Assembly: GCA_017531585.1 (NCBI GenBank)
Contig: JAFXKT010000001.1
Coordinates: forward strand, 124,001-188,000
Length of the DNA: 64,000 bases
Source: Candidatus Saccharimonadota bacterium
Lineage (GTDB): Bacteria > Patescibacteriota > Saccharimonadia > Saccharimonadales > Saccharimonadaceae
Reading direction: 5' to 3'
A model generated the notes under the pieces. It was not told the origin of the DNA, searched no databases, and saw only the letters and a list, made by a program, of their open reading frames with translations. Below, piece by piece: positions 16,175 through 25,276 of this stretch. Position 1 is the stretch's first letter, and each line of letters opens with the position of its first letter. A program made the position numbers and the translations under genes.

Positions 16175-19100
16175 TTAGTAACGTACGGCACGCTCTTTAA
16201 CGTACTGAATTTCGGTTTTAGATTCCTTCAAAGATTCTTTGTATGCCCATTGAACGCTTGAAGGATCGTAATTAAAGACTTCGCCACGGCGAATATTGCC
16301 ATTCGGATTACCGCCTTCCGACTCTGAACCATAAGTCCTATCCAGCTCAAGACTATCCGAGACAACAGCACCATTGATGATTAATTCATTATTGCAATCA
16401 TCTATAGTCAGGTCGCCAACGTCTTTTTCTGAGCAGGTATCAATATTGCCGTCAACCACTAACCATGCATCTATCTGCTTAACATTATTAGATATTTCGA
16501 TATCATCTGCAAAGATGATAATCTGGCGAGTCTTTGCGACGCCACTCTCTTTCTTAATGTCTTTGGTTAGCTTTAATGTTCCCTTATACGTAACCGCAAG
16601 AACATCGAAGCCGCCAGCGTTGTTCGTATATCCATTTATATAAGTCTCGAGATCTACCGCACTTGCGTTATCCCAAACCCTAAAGACACCGTTTTCGGTC
16701 CTGGAGCAGATCTTGCCATCCGCATCAGAAAGCATTCCTTCGCAGCTGTCTGATCTATACTTAGATAGATTATTTTTGAACTTAGCGATTTCATCAGAAA
16801 CCATAACGGATTCTGGCGTACCAGCCTTAGCGTTAGGATCTATATTACCAACACTTTCAATATCGTGACGTTTTACATTTGTAGTTTCGGATATCGGCAC
16901 GCCACCAGCACTATCTGTGCGGTTCGGCTCAAACTGTGGGCCAGCATAAGCCAAGGTTGCACCTGAAGCCATAGAAGAAGAACCCGCAATAATGCCATAT
17001 TCCGCCCAGCTACCAAATACATTACCATTTACAGGTGTTTTGGTTGTCTCGATATCACCCCTAACATGCAAGGCATTACCCTCCACGCTCATCGAAGGAT
17101 ATTTCGCAACCGTACGACAGCTTATAGAAACGCGCCAATAAGCACCGTCCCCAGCAGTGTCACCGCTTAGCGCGACACTCTGATTGGCATTCTTTTCAAT
17201 ATCGGTCGTTTCTGTATTGTGGCTATCGGCCGGATAGACAGCAACAGCCATGCAGTACTTTTGACCAATAGTATCTGCAAAGACCTTGTCTTTTGGCGTA
17301 TCTATAGTAGTACCAGAAGTGCCTATCGACTCATTCTTAACTTCATCATCAACATTCGGCACAGTGCTATGGTCAACTAGATCAGCAATTGTGGCATCCT
17401 GTCCTTTACCATGGACGTTAAACACTTTATATGTAGCCCCTGGTTCTCCCATAATATCTGCGATAGATTCATCAGGACCTACAGTAAAGACGTTAGCCTT
17501 AATAGTAGTAGTTTTTGTAGCCGTTTTATACTTGTCTTCCTGAACGTCTTTATTCTTTCTTCCCGACACCGCAATTTTTGCCTTGAAATTAATCGGCGTG
17601 CCTACAGTGACCGTAGTGAGATCCTGTCCCATACTACCCGTTGCCGGTTGCGGGTCAAGAATATAGTTATATGGCACATTTGTAGTTATTGAGTACACGT
17701 TACTAGAAACAGAACTTACGCCGTTTGTTTTAGCAATATAGCTCAAGTTACTCTTGCCTAGCAAAATATTAGATTTAAATGATTCAGTACTTTGCTTTAT
17801 AACGTAGCCATTATCAAGCCTACTTTTTATGCTGCCATCTTCAATTTCGTTTGCAAAGATATTTTTGTTTCCATCATCTTTTCTGCGGCCACTTGTTGGC
17901 TTACTACTAATCGCCGAGTCGCCATTATAGTAAGGGTCCTTACTAATCGACAATTTAGAAAGTTCCTCACTGTCAGTATTTAGCAAGAAGACATCATTTC
18001 CACTTCCACCATTAGCATCCTCGGCAATCTGAGCACCGAAGCAGGCTTCATAGTTCAGTGTCGCGTTATTATTATCACCCTTCAACCAAACAACATCGGT
18101 AGTTTTGTCGGAGCCATCGCCAACAATAGTACGACCTTTTGAAGAGTCAAGATAGAGACCCGCATAGTCATTTGCTGCACCCTCTACGCCTATGTAATAA
18201 GTAACGTCTTTGCCTTCTGGGCCAGTTAGCTTACACTCTGCATAATTAGCAACACCAGTTAGAGCTGCATGAGATTCCTTGTCGTTAAAGTTGCCATTGT
18301 ATGATTTACCGTCGCCATAAACCTCACTATCATGAAAAACATACTCTGAAACACTGTCGAGTTTTTGGCCTGGGAAGATGTTTCCGGTTTCAGAAATCTT
18401 GCCGTCTTTATACCTCGGTGGCAATGATGAATCCTTAAAGATACTCGAATCCCAGCTATTAATCGTACGCATAGAGTTTGGCGTAACGCTCTGGATTTGC
18501 TTATCTAGACCAGCAAGCGAACCGGTATCGGCAGGTCTGGCATGGAATTTTACTGGCGAATTATTGATGATGCTACCATAACCCGACCCAGATTCGAGTT
18601 TCGTATAGTATTGCTGTCCAGTAACTTTAAGAGTATGAGTCCAAGTAACGTTGAACTTATTAGAACCATACGCGATGCTTTTATTATATTCATCCGCATT
18701 TGGCTTCGCAGTCCCGAGATCCAAAACAGCATAAGAATCCCAGTCGGATTCAGCGCTTTTACCGGCGGCACTAATCTTAGTCTTGGACTGGATCTTTGAT
18801 ACGACTGGATCCCATTTAACTTTTATACAAGCTTTAGCTTCCGGATCAGAATCAGATACTTTTTTATTCTCCGTATCCGTAATTTTTACCGGATACTTAG
18901 TCGACGAACAGTAAGTGTACTCTTTATTTGGCTCCGAAAGAGTAATTTTCGTAGGCGAAGAAGCCGTGCCGCTAGTCGCAGATGCCGTAGCGGATTCAGC
19001 AGAATACGAAATTAGTGTACCGTCCCCACTCGGATAAGAACTATTCAAAGCACTTATTTTCGCATAGAAACTCATTGCATTGCTGCTGTCTTCCCTGGTA

Positions 19101-19954
19101 TATACATAAGACGACCAAAAATCTACTTTTGGCGAATTAACGATAATAAGTGGCGTCGAGCCAGAGCCGCTAGTATTAGAGCCCTCTCCGCCAGTGCCTT
19201 TTACATTGATTGTTACGGCAGCACTTTGCTCCGTACCTGGAGGCGGAAGCTGATCATAGGCACAGAAGGTCGTAACGCCCTTATCGCCATTCTTGGCGGC
19301 GCTGAGTTCATATTCCGATTCTCCCTGCCTTACTAGCGCTGCTTTCCAAGCAGCATTTGCTTCCGCATAAGTTACAATTCTACCAGTAGCAACACGATTG
19401 CTAACATAGTTATTATTAACATATGTCGGCCAAGTACCCCCTGTTATCGTAAATGCCGTATCATATGCATAGCTTAAAGACTTGCTCGTCGCGCCGACAT
19501 AATCGCTCGTACTTCCTCTGTGATACACGCCAAGCTGCTGCGTATTTCCATTGGCGCTATAAAAATCAGCGACAGCAGCATTCTTGCCCGTATCCCACGA
19601 AGGCCTTTTATATCCAACCGCGCCAGCACTATAGAACTTAGTTGAACCTTTAGCACAATCCGCCGGCACTGTAACACCCGGGGCCTTCAAACCGCTTCGG
19701 TTAAAGCCAGGCACACTAGCCTCTCCTTCGTAATTTGGATCATCGTATGTATACTCAAACCACGCGACTACCGTCGTCCAAAAATACGATACACCAACAT
19801 CTGTTGAGCCGTACCAGTTGCCACTATCGCCGCTACCAGAACCAGAGCCACTATCCGTCCAAATACCTCCAGCAAAAGCTTTTTCGCTAGACAAAACCGA
19901 CACAACAAGCAATAGCAAGACTGCTACTATTTTCGTAATATTACCTCGCCTCAT
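16175..19954 (-). CDS. Giant secreted protein, copy B (pilus-region adhesin candidate)
   Basis: This is a 1259-residue exported protein with a signal peptide (about residues 1-28, ending KAFAGG) and no C-terminal membrane segment. It is rich in Ser, Thr, Gly, Asp and Asn with few lysine clusters, as usual for surface beta-proteins. The C-terminal third pairs with the protein at 20704: GNVFGSWAEYGIIA, TLAYAGPQF, a run of short beta-strand units (IIIFADDIEIS, AWLVVDGNIDTC, LIINGAVVSDSLELDRTYG) and the ending FNYDPSSV...RAVRY. The first 14 bases overlap the small membrane protein gene upstream, so both are coupled. The family is not recognised. It lies directly before four prepilin genes, which suggests a pilus-linked tip or surface adhesin. 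Confidence 0.65.
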   Translation of the reverse strand: MRRGNITKIVAVLLLLVVSVLSSEKAFAGGIWTDSGSGSGSGDSGNWYGSTDVGVSYFWTTVVAWFEYTYDDPNYEGEASVPGFNRSGLKAPGVTVPADCAKGSTKFYSAGAVGYKRPSWDTGKNAAVADFYSANGNTQQLGVYHRGSTSDYVGATSKSLSYAYDTAFTITGGTWPTYVNNNYVSNRVATGRIVTYAEANAAWKAALVRQGESEYELSAAKNGDKGVTTFCAYDQLPPPGTEQSAAVTINVKGTGGEGSNTSGSGSTPLIIVNSPKVDFWSSYVYTREDSSNAMSFYAKISALNSSYPSGDGTLISYSAESATASATSGTASSPTKITLSEPNKEYTYCSSTKYPVKITDTENKKVSDSDPEAKACIKVKWDPVVSKIQSKTKISAAGKSAESDWDSYAVLDLGTAKPNADEYNKSIAYGSNKFNVTWTHTLKVTGQQYYTKLESGSGYGSIINNSPVKFHARPADTGSLAGLDKQIQSVTPNSMRTINSWDSSIFKDSSLPPRYKDGKISETGNIFPGQKLDSVSEYVFHDSEVYGDGKSYNGNFNDKESHAALTGVANYAECKLTGPEGKDVTYYIGVEGAANDYAGLYLDSSKGRTIVGDGSDKTTDVVWLKGDNNNATLNYEACFGAQIAEDANGGSGNDVFLLNTDSEELSKLSISKDPYYNGDSAISSKPTSGRRKDDGNKNIFANEIEDGSIKSRLDNGYVIKQSTESFKSNILLGKSNLSYIAKTNGVSSVSSNVYSITTNVPYNYILDPQPATGSMGQDLTTVTVGTPINFKAKIAVSGRKNKDVQEDKYKTATKTTTIKANVFTVGPDESIADIMGEPGATYKVFNVHGKGQDATIADLVDHSTVPNVDDEVKNESIGTSGTTIDTPKDKVFADTIGQKYCMAVAVYPADSHNTETTDIEKNANQSVALSGDTAGDGAYWRVSISCRTVAKYPSMSVEGNALHVRGDIETTKTPVNGNVFGSWAEYGIIAGSSSMASGATLAYAGPQFEPNRTDSAGGVPISETTNVKRHDIESVGNIDPNAKAGTPESVMVSDEIAKFKNNLSKYRSDSCEGMLSDADGKICSRTENGVFRVWDNASAVDLETYINGYTNNAGGFDVLAVTYKGTLKLTKDIKKESGVAKTRQIIIFADDIEISNNVKQIDAWLVVDGNIDTCSEKDVGDLTIDDCNNELIINGAVVSDSLELDRTYGSESEGGNPNGNIRRGEVFNYDPSSVQWAYKESLKESKTEIQYVKERAVRY

Positions 19955-20636
19955 CTGTCGTACACTCCGTTACGATATCTGGATTTTTACTAACCCATTC
20001 CTCGTCATTATTTCGATACATTAATTCGCTACACTTATACTCAATATCATTATCTTTGTACGTTAAACTATCTATTTGCTCCATAATACTCGCTATAGAT
20101 TCTTCATCATTCGTACATGTATATTTGAATGAGGCGTATTTCATCAAGATATAGTATTTCTCATAGTCATTCTTAGCATCGCTTAAGGACTGCTGAAACT
20201 TTTCTTCTATTTGATCGTATGCCTCATTTAGATTCTCTGCCCTAGTCTTTTCATCTACAAAAGAGCCAATCTCGCTAGCTTTATTCTTGGCTGCCGCGAT
20301 TTTTTCCTCGGTTGTTTGTTCTCGCGTGTTATTAAAGAAGATAAAAGCGCCAACGCCTAAGGCTATCAAAACTACAGCAGCACCAATGATAATTAGAGGC
20401 TTTTTGCTTCTTTTTTCGGCTTTTCTAAGCTCAATTACCTGCTCGATTTTTGCATCACGTGCGGCTTGTTGCTTTTTCTCGGCCTCTTTTTTCGCTCGCT
20501 CGGCGGCCGCTTTGCGTTCTTTTTCGCCAGCTATATTGGTAAATTGCTCAACTCTCTCTTTGTCGGCAATTTTCGCAGAATCAAAAGAGACGCGAGGCTC
20601 TCCTGATTGACCATTAACCTGATTATTTTCAGCCAT
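19941..20636 (-). CDS. Small membrane protein, copy B (partner of giant protein)
   Basis: This 231-residue protein has a long cytoplasmic N-terminal tail (about 1-88) with a conserved box VSFDSAKIADKERVEQFTNI followed by a Lys/Ala/Glu coiled-coil. One membrane segment (about 89-110) and an outer domain of about 120 residues with cysteines follow. It is a clear paralogue of the protein at 24458: same tail box, same coiled-coil and same membrane position. Its end overlaps the giant protein gene by 14 bases. A TGCTAAAAT extended -10 lies 9 bases before the ATG, so this gene starts the second copy of the module. The function is unknown; the arrangement suggests an assembly or anchoring partner. 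Confidence 0.7.
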   Translation of the reverse strand: MAENNQVNGQSGEPRVSFDSAKIADKERVEQFTNIAGEKERKAAAERAKKEAEKKQQAARDAKIEQVIELRKAEKRSKKPLIIIGAAVVLIALGVGAFIFFNNTREQTTEEKIAAAKNKASEIGSFVDEKTRAENLNEAYDQIEEKFQQSLSDAKNDYEKYYILMKYASFKYTCTNDEESIASIMEQIDSLTYKDNDIEYKCSELMYRNNDEEWVSKNPDIVTECTTDEAR

Positions 20637-20703
20637 ACTAATACTATTTTAGCATAAGCAAAATGAGCCAACGCATGATTGGCTCACTTTATTCGAGGCT
20701 AGA

Positions 20704-23700
20704 CTAGTAGCGAGATGGAAGTTCTTTAATATAAGTAGTCGTAATTGGGTCTTCCTCCATGGACTGCTTATAAACTTCCGAAACGTATGCTGGATCAAAG
20801 TTAAAGATTTCAGCGCGCTGAATTAAGCTTCGAGGCATTACACTATCCCCATAGCTACCCCCACCAAAGGTGCGATCAAGTGTAATGGTTTCTGCAAATA
20901 CTGCGCCATTTACAACAAGCTGCTTGTCACATAGATCTTTAAGACCAGAGTTGCCCTCGGTTCCACCTTGCGTAGTCTCGTTTTGCTTGTCTTCTAAGTA
21001 ACAGGTATCTAGATTGCCATCAGCAATAAGAATTGCATTTATCTCCGTAACATCTGGATGAATTTTGATATTATCCGCATAGATTATCGGGGTTGAGCCG
21101 TCAGCGTTTTTGTTAACATTACTATTAATAATCAGGGTTCCATTATGTTTAGTAGTGCCACTTTTACCAACAATTTGGTTTTTGACGCTATAAGCCCTGG
21201 AAGCATAGGAGTACGCTTCGCCCGAATCTAGGCCTACTTGGTTTCTACAGTTTATATTTCCAACCGTTTCAATGCCTATACATTTAGCATCCTTTTTTAG
21301 ACCAGCTTCAGATGAATCAGCCTGCTCATTAACGAAAAACTGTGGACCATGGTACGCAAGGCTCGCGCCAGTACCAAAGTTAACCGAAGTACTATTATCC
21401 GCAATTAGGCCATATTCAGACCAAGAACCAAAGATATTCCCGCCATAATTTGTGGTCGAAGTAATTACGCCACCACCAGATACAATACCAGAGCCTTCTA
21501 CACTTACAGTTGGCTTCTTGCCTAGCGTTCTACAGCTAATCTCGAAGCGCCAATATGCTCCAGAACCTGGGTTATCCCCCATCAAAGCGTTCGTCTGCGG
21601 ATCGCCAGATACGATTACGGAATCACCTGTATTATTCATATTGTTATGGCTATCTGCAGGCCAGACAGCAGCAACGGCACAGTATTTTGTACCTACACTA
21701 ACCGTAACGCCTTCACCGACCTTCGTAGTGGCAGTACCGTCCTTCTCTGTTGTTGACGAAACTACTGTACCATCAATCCTGTCGTTTAGAATACTTTCAA
21801 ATTCTTCATCGGATTGAATATAGAAATCTCTTGTTTCATTTCCAAAACTATCCTTCATACGAGTTGCACCGCTGGCAGATATATTATCCAGAAGATCTTT
21901 GAGGTTTTTACCCGCATCAAGAGTAAAGATAGCGGTATAATACTTGCTTGTTTTTGTAAGCGTAGGAACATCCGTAGCCGTAGCGCCCGTATCTTCGTTT
22001 ACTCGTCCGTTCACTTTTACGTTAGAGACTGCACTAATATCTTCGCCATAATAGATTGAGCTGCCATCAAACTGATCGAAACCCGGATCTATAATGTAGT
22101 TGTACGGAACCTTTGTCGTGATTGAGTACTTTTTTACGGTAGTATCATTATTGCTTGTCTGAAAGCTAATGCTATGCTCGATAGTTTGACCTAGCTGATA
22201 ACTTGCTTCCGTAGCAGCAACCGTATCCTGATCTTCAAGTTGATAACCAGCATCAACGCGAGCCTGAAGATATTTATTGTCTCCGATTTCATCAGCTCGA
22301 ATGTTTTTACCATCTGGACCAGATAGTTTGATACTAGATGCCGGAGTTCGTCCGTTAGAGTTCGTATTGTATAACCTTCCGTTAAGGCTATTGTTCAGAG
22401 GGTTCATCGAAATCTCGAATTTATCAAGATTAGTAACGCTTGCGCTCGTCCAATCCGTGACCGAAGAATTGCTATCTAACCAAGCTCTATCCTTCGCAAT
22501 CTGAGCACCGTCACAGATACTATAGCTAAACTTTTTAATCTTATCATTACCCTTCAACCAAACAGTTGAACTGCTAGGGTATGGATTGCCGCTATCATCG
22601 ACACCGTCACCTACAGTACGAGACTTATAAGATTCACTGATAGACATAGACATTTTGGCATAGTTGTCTGGATTGTTTACGCCAATATCTTTGCCGTTAA
22701 TAGCGCACTTTACAGTATCGGCAGTTAAGGTTACCTTTAGCGAGGACGATTCATTGCCCTCAGATGTTGCAGCCGAGTCGTTTTTGACCGTTTTAGGATG
22801 AGTAATACCTTTTAGCAGCTCTTTTCTATCCCCTGGAAGGAGCTTTACATTGTCCGTTTCGTAGAGGTTATCTACGTTAAAGTTATCTAGACCGCTGTTA
22901 TACGTGCCACTACTAAGCTCTTTCGACAAACCACTCGTCGCCCATGATTCGCCAAGTTTTGCGTACTTTACTCTAAATTTACCCATTAGAGGATTGAGAG
23001 CAACATGTTTACCGTCATCTTTTTCGACCCTCTTGATACCCAAAGAGTGTTTCCAGTTTACAGTAACATTCTTGCCATACGGAACATTCGCATCGATACC
23101 AGGATTGCCGGCATCGCCATTGTCTATGTCACTTACTCCAGATTTTGATCCTTCACTGACTACAGCACTAGTCTTAGAATTGATTTCGTTAGCGATTAGG
23201 GGGACATATTTTACCTTAGCACATGCTTTCAATTCTTGAGCACTACTATCGTTCTGTTTTTCTTTATAATCAAGCGCTATACAGATTGTATTATCTCCAC
23301 TTTCCAGCACAAAGCTAGGGCTCGTAGACGACGTAACGGTCGAACTAGTCGTTTTATCGATTGCCTGATCCTTGCTAGTCCAATTCGAGCCATCAAAGGC
23401 ATATTTAGTTGCACCGTTTAAGGTCATAATTGCAGAATAGTTGGTTTTTCCAGTCTTATCGTTAGCCTTACTAACCTGCATCAATAGATAGCCTGGCGTG
23501 TAGTTATAATCGTTAACTACGCCTAAATCTATAGTATTATCATTGTTGACTTTAGAGCCGTTTTTATATGTGCCTTGCTCTTTGCTTTCGCCATGTTTTT
23601 TGCTATTGAACGCATAATTTGATCCGTCACTGCCAATCTTAACCACGCCATCAAATGGAGATATGTCGGAGTAACAGAAAAGAACCGTAGCGTTACTCGA

Positions 23701-24480
23701 ATCATCATCACCATATTTTTTCTTATCATAGTCGCTTAAGAAATAGTCGCCGTAGTCTAATGTCTCAGGATTACTAGAATCAGCAAATTCATTAAGTTTG
23801 CTCTGAGCCTGAGCATCATCTATCATCCCAGCGCTTGTGTCCATTTTGGCCCAAACCTGTTTACTATCGCTCTTATACAATGTCTGTTCACCAAGTTTAA
23901 ACTCCTCATACCATTCCCCTACACTGTGGTCGGAATCATTATGGCCGACTTCATTAGCACTACTAATGTTATTGCTAGATCTACCTGTAAAGCCTACTGG
24001 CGCAACACCGTTCTGCGTTGCACCAAAAGTCAAGCCTTTATACTGCCTTTCCTGATAGATATTATCTTTCTTCTGAAAGTATCCTCTCCTCCAAAAACCA
24101 CCGTTCTCAACAATACAATCTGACATAGCCGGCTCTACCACAAGCCATCCATCCACACCACTATCAGCAATACCGTTACCACTGTTAGCTATACCAATCG
24201 GAGGTATATATTTTTTGCCATTTTCAGTAGGAAGATTGTCTGTATTTACCGTATAGTAAACCCACCTAGAAAACCTATAATCCGTTCCCGTGTCCGATTG
24301 ACATACATTGGACGAATTCGGAGCATAATCAATACTAGAACCATTACAGTTCTCTGAATTACCATCAGCATTCTGAGTTTCACCAAAAACTAACGACGAA
24401 CAGACAAGCACCCCAGCAAAAGATAACGCAAGGGCAACCGTCATCCTTATATTAGTTCTAGAGTTCACAATCTTTTGCAT
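20704..24480 (-). CDS. Giant secreted protein, copy A (paralogue of 16175)
   Basis: With the ATG at 24480 the product has 1258 residues. The longer frame would begin with an unlikely extension before the signal peptide MQKIVNSRTN...SLVFGE. Like its paralogue it is exported, Ser/Thr/Asn/Gly-rich and without a membrane anchor. Shared blocks include a CxGAQIA sequence with a preceding TVWLKG strand, TTKVPYNYIIDP, YCAVAAVWPADSHN, GAYWRFEISCRTLGKKP, GNIFGSWSEYGLIA and the ending FNFDPAYV...LPSRY. Nearly every block has a counterpart in the same order in copy B, so the two arose by tandem duplication and then diverged. It overlaps the upstream membrane protein gene by 23 bases. Confidence 0.65.
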   Translation of the reverse strand: MQKIVNSRTNIRMTVALALSFAGVLVCSSLVFGETQNADGNSENCNGSSIDYAPNSSNVCQSDTGTDYRFSRWVYYTVNTDNLPTENGKKYIPPIGIANSGNGIADSGVDGWLVVEPAMSDCIVENGGFWRRGYFQKKDNIYQERQYKGLTFGATQNGVAPVGFTGRSSNNISSANEVGHNDSDHSVGEWYEEFKLGEQTLYKSDSKQVWAKMDTSAGMIDDAQAQSKLNEFADSSNPETLDYGDYFLSDYDKKKYGDDDSSNATVLFCYSDISPFDGVVKIGSDGSNYAFNSKKHGESKEQGTYKNGSKVNNDNTIDLGVVNDYNYTPGYLLMQVSKANDKTGKTNYSAIMTLNGATKYAFDGSNWTSKDQAIDKTTSSTVTSSTSPSFVLESGDNTICIALDYKEKQNDSSAQELKACAKVKYVPLIANEINSKTSAVVSEGSKSGVSDIDNGDAGNPGIDANVPYGKNVTVNWKHSLGIKRVEKDDGKHVALNPLMGKFRVKYAKLGESWATSGLSKELSSGTYNSGLDNFNVDNLYETDNVKLLPGDRKELLKGITHPKTVKNDSAATSEGNESSSLKVTLTADTVKCAINGKDIGVNNPDNYAKMSMSISESYKSRTVGDGVDDSGNPYPSSSTVWLKGNDKIKKFSYSICDGAQIAKDRAWLDSNSSVTDWTSASVTNLDKFEISMNPLNNSLNGRLYNTNSNGRTPASSIKLSGPDGKNIRADEIGDNKYLQARVDAGYQLEDQDTVAATEASYQLGQTIEHSISFQTSNNDTTVKKYSITTKVPYNYIIDPGFDQFDGSSIYYGEDISAVSNVKVNGRVNEDTGATATDVPTLTKTSKYYTAIFTLDAGKNLKDLLDNISASGATRMKDSFGNETRDFYIQSDEEFESILNDRIDGTVVSSTTEKDGTATTKVGEGVTVSVGTKYCAVAAVWPADSHNNMNNTGDSVIVSGDPQTNALMGDNPGSGAYWRFEISCRTLGKKPTVSVEGSGIVSGGGVITSTTNYGGNIFGSWSEYGLIADNSTSVNFGTGASLAYHGPQFFVNEQADSSEAGLKKDAKCIGIETVGNINCRNQVGLDSGEAYSYASRAYSVKNQIVGKSGTTKHNGTLIINSNVNKNADGSTPIIYADNIKIHPDVTEINAILIADGNLDTCYLEDKQNETTQGGTEGNSGLKDLCDKQLVVNGAVFAETITLDRTFGGGSYGDSVMPRSLIQRAEIFNFDPAYVSEVYKQSMEEDPITTTYIKELPSRY

Positions 24481-25171
24481 ATTCCTCCCAGTTGTCCGAT
24501 TCATAATATAGATTACTATATACATCACAAAGCGTTTGTCTGTTCTGGTCGCTTAATTTTTCTGGAATATTTCTATCCAAAAACGCTTTTACTCTTCCAG
24601 CATCGCCGAACTCTGACATAACATATTCTTCATAGTTTTTTAGTAATTCGGTTTTTGCATCTTGATCGTTTTCATTTTCTATGTAATTTTCAATGTCATC
24701 AATAGAGCTGAAGCAAAAACCGTTTTCCTGTTTTTCGCTTTCGCAAGAGCTTTTAAATGCTTCCACTTTTTCGCTCGCTCGCTCTACGGCAGTTCTCCTG
24801 TCTTTCAAGAAATAGAATGCGACGATAACCAATAAGAGAGCAATAAGAATCACAGCGACAAACACCCACTTACGCCATCCGCCAAAGAAAAATTCTAGAA
24901 ACTTATTCTTTTTCTTGCCATCGTAATTCTTAGACTCTTTCTCTGCTTTCTTGAGTTTTTCGTCGAGCTTCTTTGAGTCTTCTACTTCTTTGGCTTTTTC
25001 TTTAATATCTTTTTCGTGCTTGGATTTTGCCGCTCTCTCTGCGGCTGCTTTCCTAGCTTCTTCGCCCTCGATTTTTGTGAAGAGTTCGCTTTTATCTTTA
25101 TCTTCAATCTCCGAGGAATCAAAAGAAATGTTTGTGTCTTTGACCTTATTCTCACCCTCTAATTCTGACAT
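24458..25171 (-). CDS. Small membrane protein, copy A (paralogue of 19941)
   Basis: The 237-residue protein has a charged cytoplasmic tail starting with the conserved box ISFDSSEIEDKDKSELFTKI and a Lys/Glu/Ala coiled-coil (about 40-85). One membrane segment (about 97-121, WVFVAVILIALLLVIVAF) and an outer domain with several cysteines follow. It is the paralogue of 19941. The ATG is preceded by TGCTAAAAT about 9 bases upstream. It overlaps the giant secreted protein gene by 23 bases. It is the first gene of the 13-kb pilus and adhesin region. Confidence 0.7.
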   Translation of the reverse strand: MSELEGENKVKDTNISFDSSEIEDKDKSELFTKIEGEEARKAAAERAAKSKHEKDIKEKAKEVEDSKKLDEKLKKAEKESKNYDGKKKNKFLEFFFGGWRKWVFVAVILIALLLVIVAFYFLKDRRTAVERASEKVEAFKSSCESEKQENGFCFSSIDDIENYIENENDQDAKTELLKNYEEYVMSEFGDAGRVKAFLDRNIPEKLSDQNRQTLCDVYSNLYYESDNWEEYAKDCEL

Positions 25172-25233
25172 CTTATATCAATTTTAGCATAAGCGCTACC
25201 ATTTATAAAGCCGAGAGCCGGCCTGACGGAACA

Positions 25234-25266
25234 ACAAAAAATCCCACATTTCTGCAGGATTTTCTG
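25234..25266 (-). terminator. Terminator of rny
   Basis: On the minus strand the stem AAAATCCTGCA pairs with TGTGGGATTTT across a GAAA tetraloop (two G-U pairs), followed by a U-run. Confidence 0.82.
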
Positions 25267-25276
25267 ATTCGTAGTG

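Noticed and set aside
24481-24528. Extension of giant secreted protein copy A
   Set aside because: The extra 16 residues precede a clean signal peptide, and the ATG at 24480 gives a coupling overlap like that of copy B.
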